A stretch of 64,000 nt of DNA from Rhizobium sp. BK316. Lineage in GTDB: Bacteria > Pseudomonadota > Alphaproteobacteria > Rhizobiales > Rhizobiaceae. The position numbers were made by a program, and so were the translations under genes. Below, one piece after another: positions 62,564 to 64,000 of this stretch. Position 1 is the first letter of the stretch; each line of letters opens with the position of its first letter. Location: contig NZ_JACHZR010000002.1 in the NCBI RefSeq assembly GCF_014193695.1, positions 1,041,080-1,105,079 of the forward strand, in the 5' to 3' direction. Under the pieces are notes generated by a model. It saw nothing but the letters and a program-made list of their open reading frames with translations. It did not search any database and was not told the DNA's origin.

Positions 62564-62992
62564 ATGACTCTACGTTGGCAAGGCATGATCGTTTCTTCCC
62601 TTATCGTCGCCGTGGCGCTCTCTGGCTGCACGACAACGAAGGGCGCTGCGACGCGCGGTCTTTTTGGCGGCGGCAAGCCCCCGGCTTCGGCTGCTTTCAT
62701 CGCTGCCTTGCAGGGCGGCATCGTTGGTCGCACCGGCGTGGAACTTGGCGACAGCGACAAGCAACGGGCGCTGGAAGCCGAATACCGCGCGCTGGAAGGC
62801 GCAGCCGTCGGCCAGCCGGTCACCTGGACCGGCCGTGATGCCAATGGCAGTGTCGTGGCAGCCGCCCCCTATCAGGTCGGCTCGCAGAATTGCCGCCAGT
62901 ACACCCATACTGTCACGGTCGATGGCAAGGATACGCTGGCGCGCGGTGTCGCCTGCCGCAACGAAAACGGTACCTGGTCGCCGCTCGGCTGA
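62564..62992 (+). CDS. Small lipoprotein (17-kDa antigen/RT0821-like)
   Basis: The 142-residue protein starts MTLRWQGMIVSSLIVAVALSG, with a lipobox ending in Cys22 (ALSGC), so it is probably an outer-membrane lipoprotein. The mature part resembles the RT0821/17-kDa surface antigen C-terminus (TWSPLG end; AVGQPVTWTGRDANGSVV). A glycine stretch follows the lipobox. It lies between feuQ and ccmI. Its function is unknown. Confidence 0.85.
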   Translation: MTLRWQGMIVSSLIVAVALSGCTTTKGAATRGLFGGGKPPASAAFIAALQGGIVGRTGVELGDSDKQRALEAEYRALEGAAVGQPVTWTGRDANGSVVAAAPYQVGSQNCRQYTHTVTVDGKDTLARGVACRNENGTWSPLG

Positions 62993-63091
62993 TATCCCTG
63001 TCCCGTTATCCTTGCGGCCAATAGCCTCAATTCTTCGTCAACACGGCATTGGCAGTTGGAATGAGGGCGCGCTTCAAGTAATTGGGCCGAT

Positions 63092-64000
63092 ATGCTGTTC
63101 TGGATTCTCGTGGCTGTCCTGACGGCGGCCGTTGCCGCCATTCTGCTTTATCCTCTTTTGCGTGGAGCGAAGGCGGCCGAGGATACGCGTGCTGGAGAGG
63201 TCGCTGTCTATCGCGACCAGTTGCGTGAACTCGACAGAGACGTGAGCGGCGGCCTGATCACCGCGGACGAGGCCGATTATGCCCGCGCCGAGATCGGCCG
63301 GCGTCTGATTGCCGTCTCTGGCGCTGCTCCGGCCGAGGAAAGCAAACCTGCAAGGCATCATCGCCTCACCGAAGTTTTCATCGTCTTGATCCTGCCGATC
63401 ATCGGGCTCTGTCTCTACATCAATACCGGCAGACCCGACCTGCCGTCGCAGCCGCTGGAAGCGCGGCTTGCCAATCCCGGCAATGACATGGCCGTCCTCG
63501 TCGCCAAGGCGGAGCGGCATCTGGCTGAGAAACCCGACGACGGCAAGGGCTGGGATGTGCTGGCGCCGATCTATTTCAGCACCATGCGGGTTTCCGATGC
63601 CGAGACCGCCTATCGCAACGCCATCCGCCTGCTCGGCCCGAGCCCGGCGCGTCTCGATGGCCTTGCCGAAACGCTGATGGCGATCTCCGAAGGCGTGGTG
63701 ACGGAAGATGCGCGCAAGGTGCTGGAACAGTCGCTCACGCTTGAGCCGAACAACCCGCGGGCGCGTTTTTATGTGGCGCTGAGCATGGAGCAGGCCGGCC
63801 AGCCGGATGCGGCACGTGGCGCCTTCGAGGCACTGGCGAAGCAGTCGCCGGCCGATGCCCCCTGGCTGCCGCTGGTCAACGAACATATCGCCAAAAACGG
63901 CGGCACGGCGGTTGCACCGGCGGCCGAGCCTGCCGCACCACCGTCAGTTCCGGGCGGCCCGACGGCGGAGGATGTCGCTGCGGCCGAGACGTTGAGCAGC
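63092..64000 (+). CDS. ccmI: CcmI/CycH cytochrome c maturation protein, N-terminal part
   Basis: The frame is open to the window end without a stop (303 codons). It has a start helix (MLFWILVAVLTAAVAAILLY), the conserved YRDQLRELDRDVSGGLIT, a second membrane helix (about 95-112), and TPR-like repeats (NPRARFYVALSMEQAGQPDAARGAFEAL). CcmI/CycH chaperones apocytochrome c to the haem ligation complex at the cytoplasmic membrane. In rhizobia it begins the cycHJKL operon. Confidence 0.9.
   Translation, partial: MLFWILVAVLTAAVAAILLYPLLRGAKAAEDTRAGEVAVYRDQLRELDRDVSGGLITADEADYARAEIGRRLIAVSGAAPAEESKPARHHRLTEVFIVLILPIIGLCLYINTGRPDLPSQPLEARLANPGNDMAVLVAKAERHLAEKPDDGKGWDVLAPIYFSTMRVSDAETAYRNAIRLLGPSPARLDGLAETLMAISEGVVTEDARKVLEQSLTLEPNNPRARFYVALSMEQAGQPDAARGAFEALAKQSPADAPWLPLVNEHIAKNGGTAVAPAAEPAAPPSVPGGPTAEDVAAAETLSS

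Overview
The window is about 61% GC, densely coded and chromosome-like. It comes from an alphaproteobacterium of the family Rhizobiaceae, most likely Rhizobium. The taxon is inferred from gene content: a MucR C-terminus at the left edge, a feuN-feuP-feuQ set followed by ccmI at the right edge, alphaproteobacterial families (DUF1491, DUF2336, DUF5330, YcgN, 17-kDa-antigen-like lipoprotein), CtrA-like boxes, and palindromic intergenic repeats of the kind known from rhizobia. I found no tRNA, rRNA, CRISPR array, integrase or transposase.

Layout. 1-5 kb: mucR end, YCII protein, SufE, DUF5330 protein, and a DivJ/PleC-like histidine kinase overlapping a peptidoglycan-binding membrane protein. 5-12 kb: divergent AraC/SDR pair, soluble chemoreceptor, DUF1491, ABC-F ATPase, DUF2336. 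12-16 kb: a looser region with small ORFs, a frameshifted glycine-rich remnant, an outer-membrane protein, MarC and a VOC pseudogene. 16-24 kb: DUF1254/DUF1214 pair, class A penicillin-binding protein, YcgN, MscS channel with a cyclic-nucleotide-like domain, class C beta-lactamase, TetR/SDR pair. 24.8-25.5 kb: a 296-bp multi-hairpin element and two small hydrophilic proteins. 25.5-31 kb: endonuclease/phosphatase, the denD-otnK-otnC four-carbon sugar acid operon and two esterases. 31-42 kb: a protease homologue that has lost its catalytic triad, a second AraC/SDR pair, YbiT-like ABC-F, DUF1801 pair, VOC, dehalogenase-like hydrolase with a CGNR regulator, methyltransferase, EamA exporter and MocR regulator.

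42.4-52.2 kb is the most interesting part: a tightly overlapping nine-gene minus-strand operon with a divergent MocR-type regulator. Seven genes match the conserved Nit1C cluster (Sll0783-like protein, Nit6803-type nitrilase, MSMEG_0568 radical SAM, GNAT, AIR-synthase-like Sll0787, MSMEG_0570, MSMEG_0569 flavoprotein). Two more, a glycosyltransferase and an LnmK-like (Pnap_2097 family) protein, suggest an extended pathway to an unknown product. The glycosyltransferase carries a 196-bp palindromic repeat inserted in frame. Direct repeats in the divergent promoter are candidate regulator sites.

52.5-64 kb: DUF983, DUF1348/TetR with a perfect operator, a GH19-like lytic enzyme behind a consensus CtrA box, a TetR/DUF417/YeeE module, a Dabb protein, a 267-bp AT-rich nested palindrome, an MFS transporter, feuNPQ (osmosensing and cyclic-glucan export control in Sinorhizobium), a lipoprotein and the start of ccmI (cytochrome c maturation).
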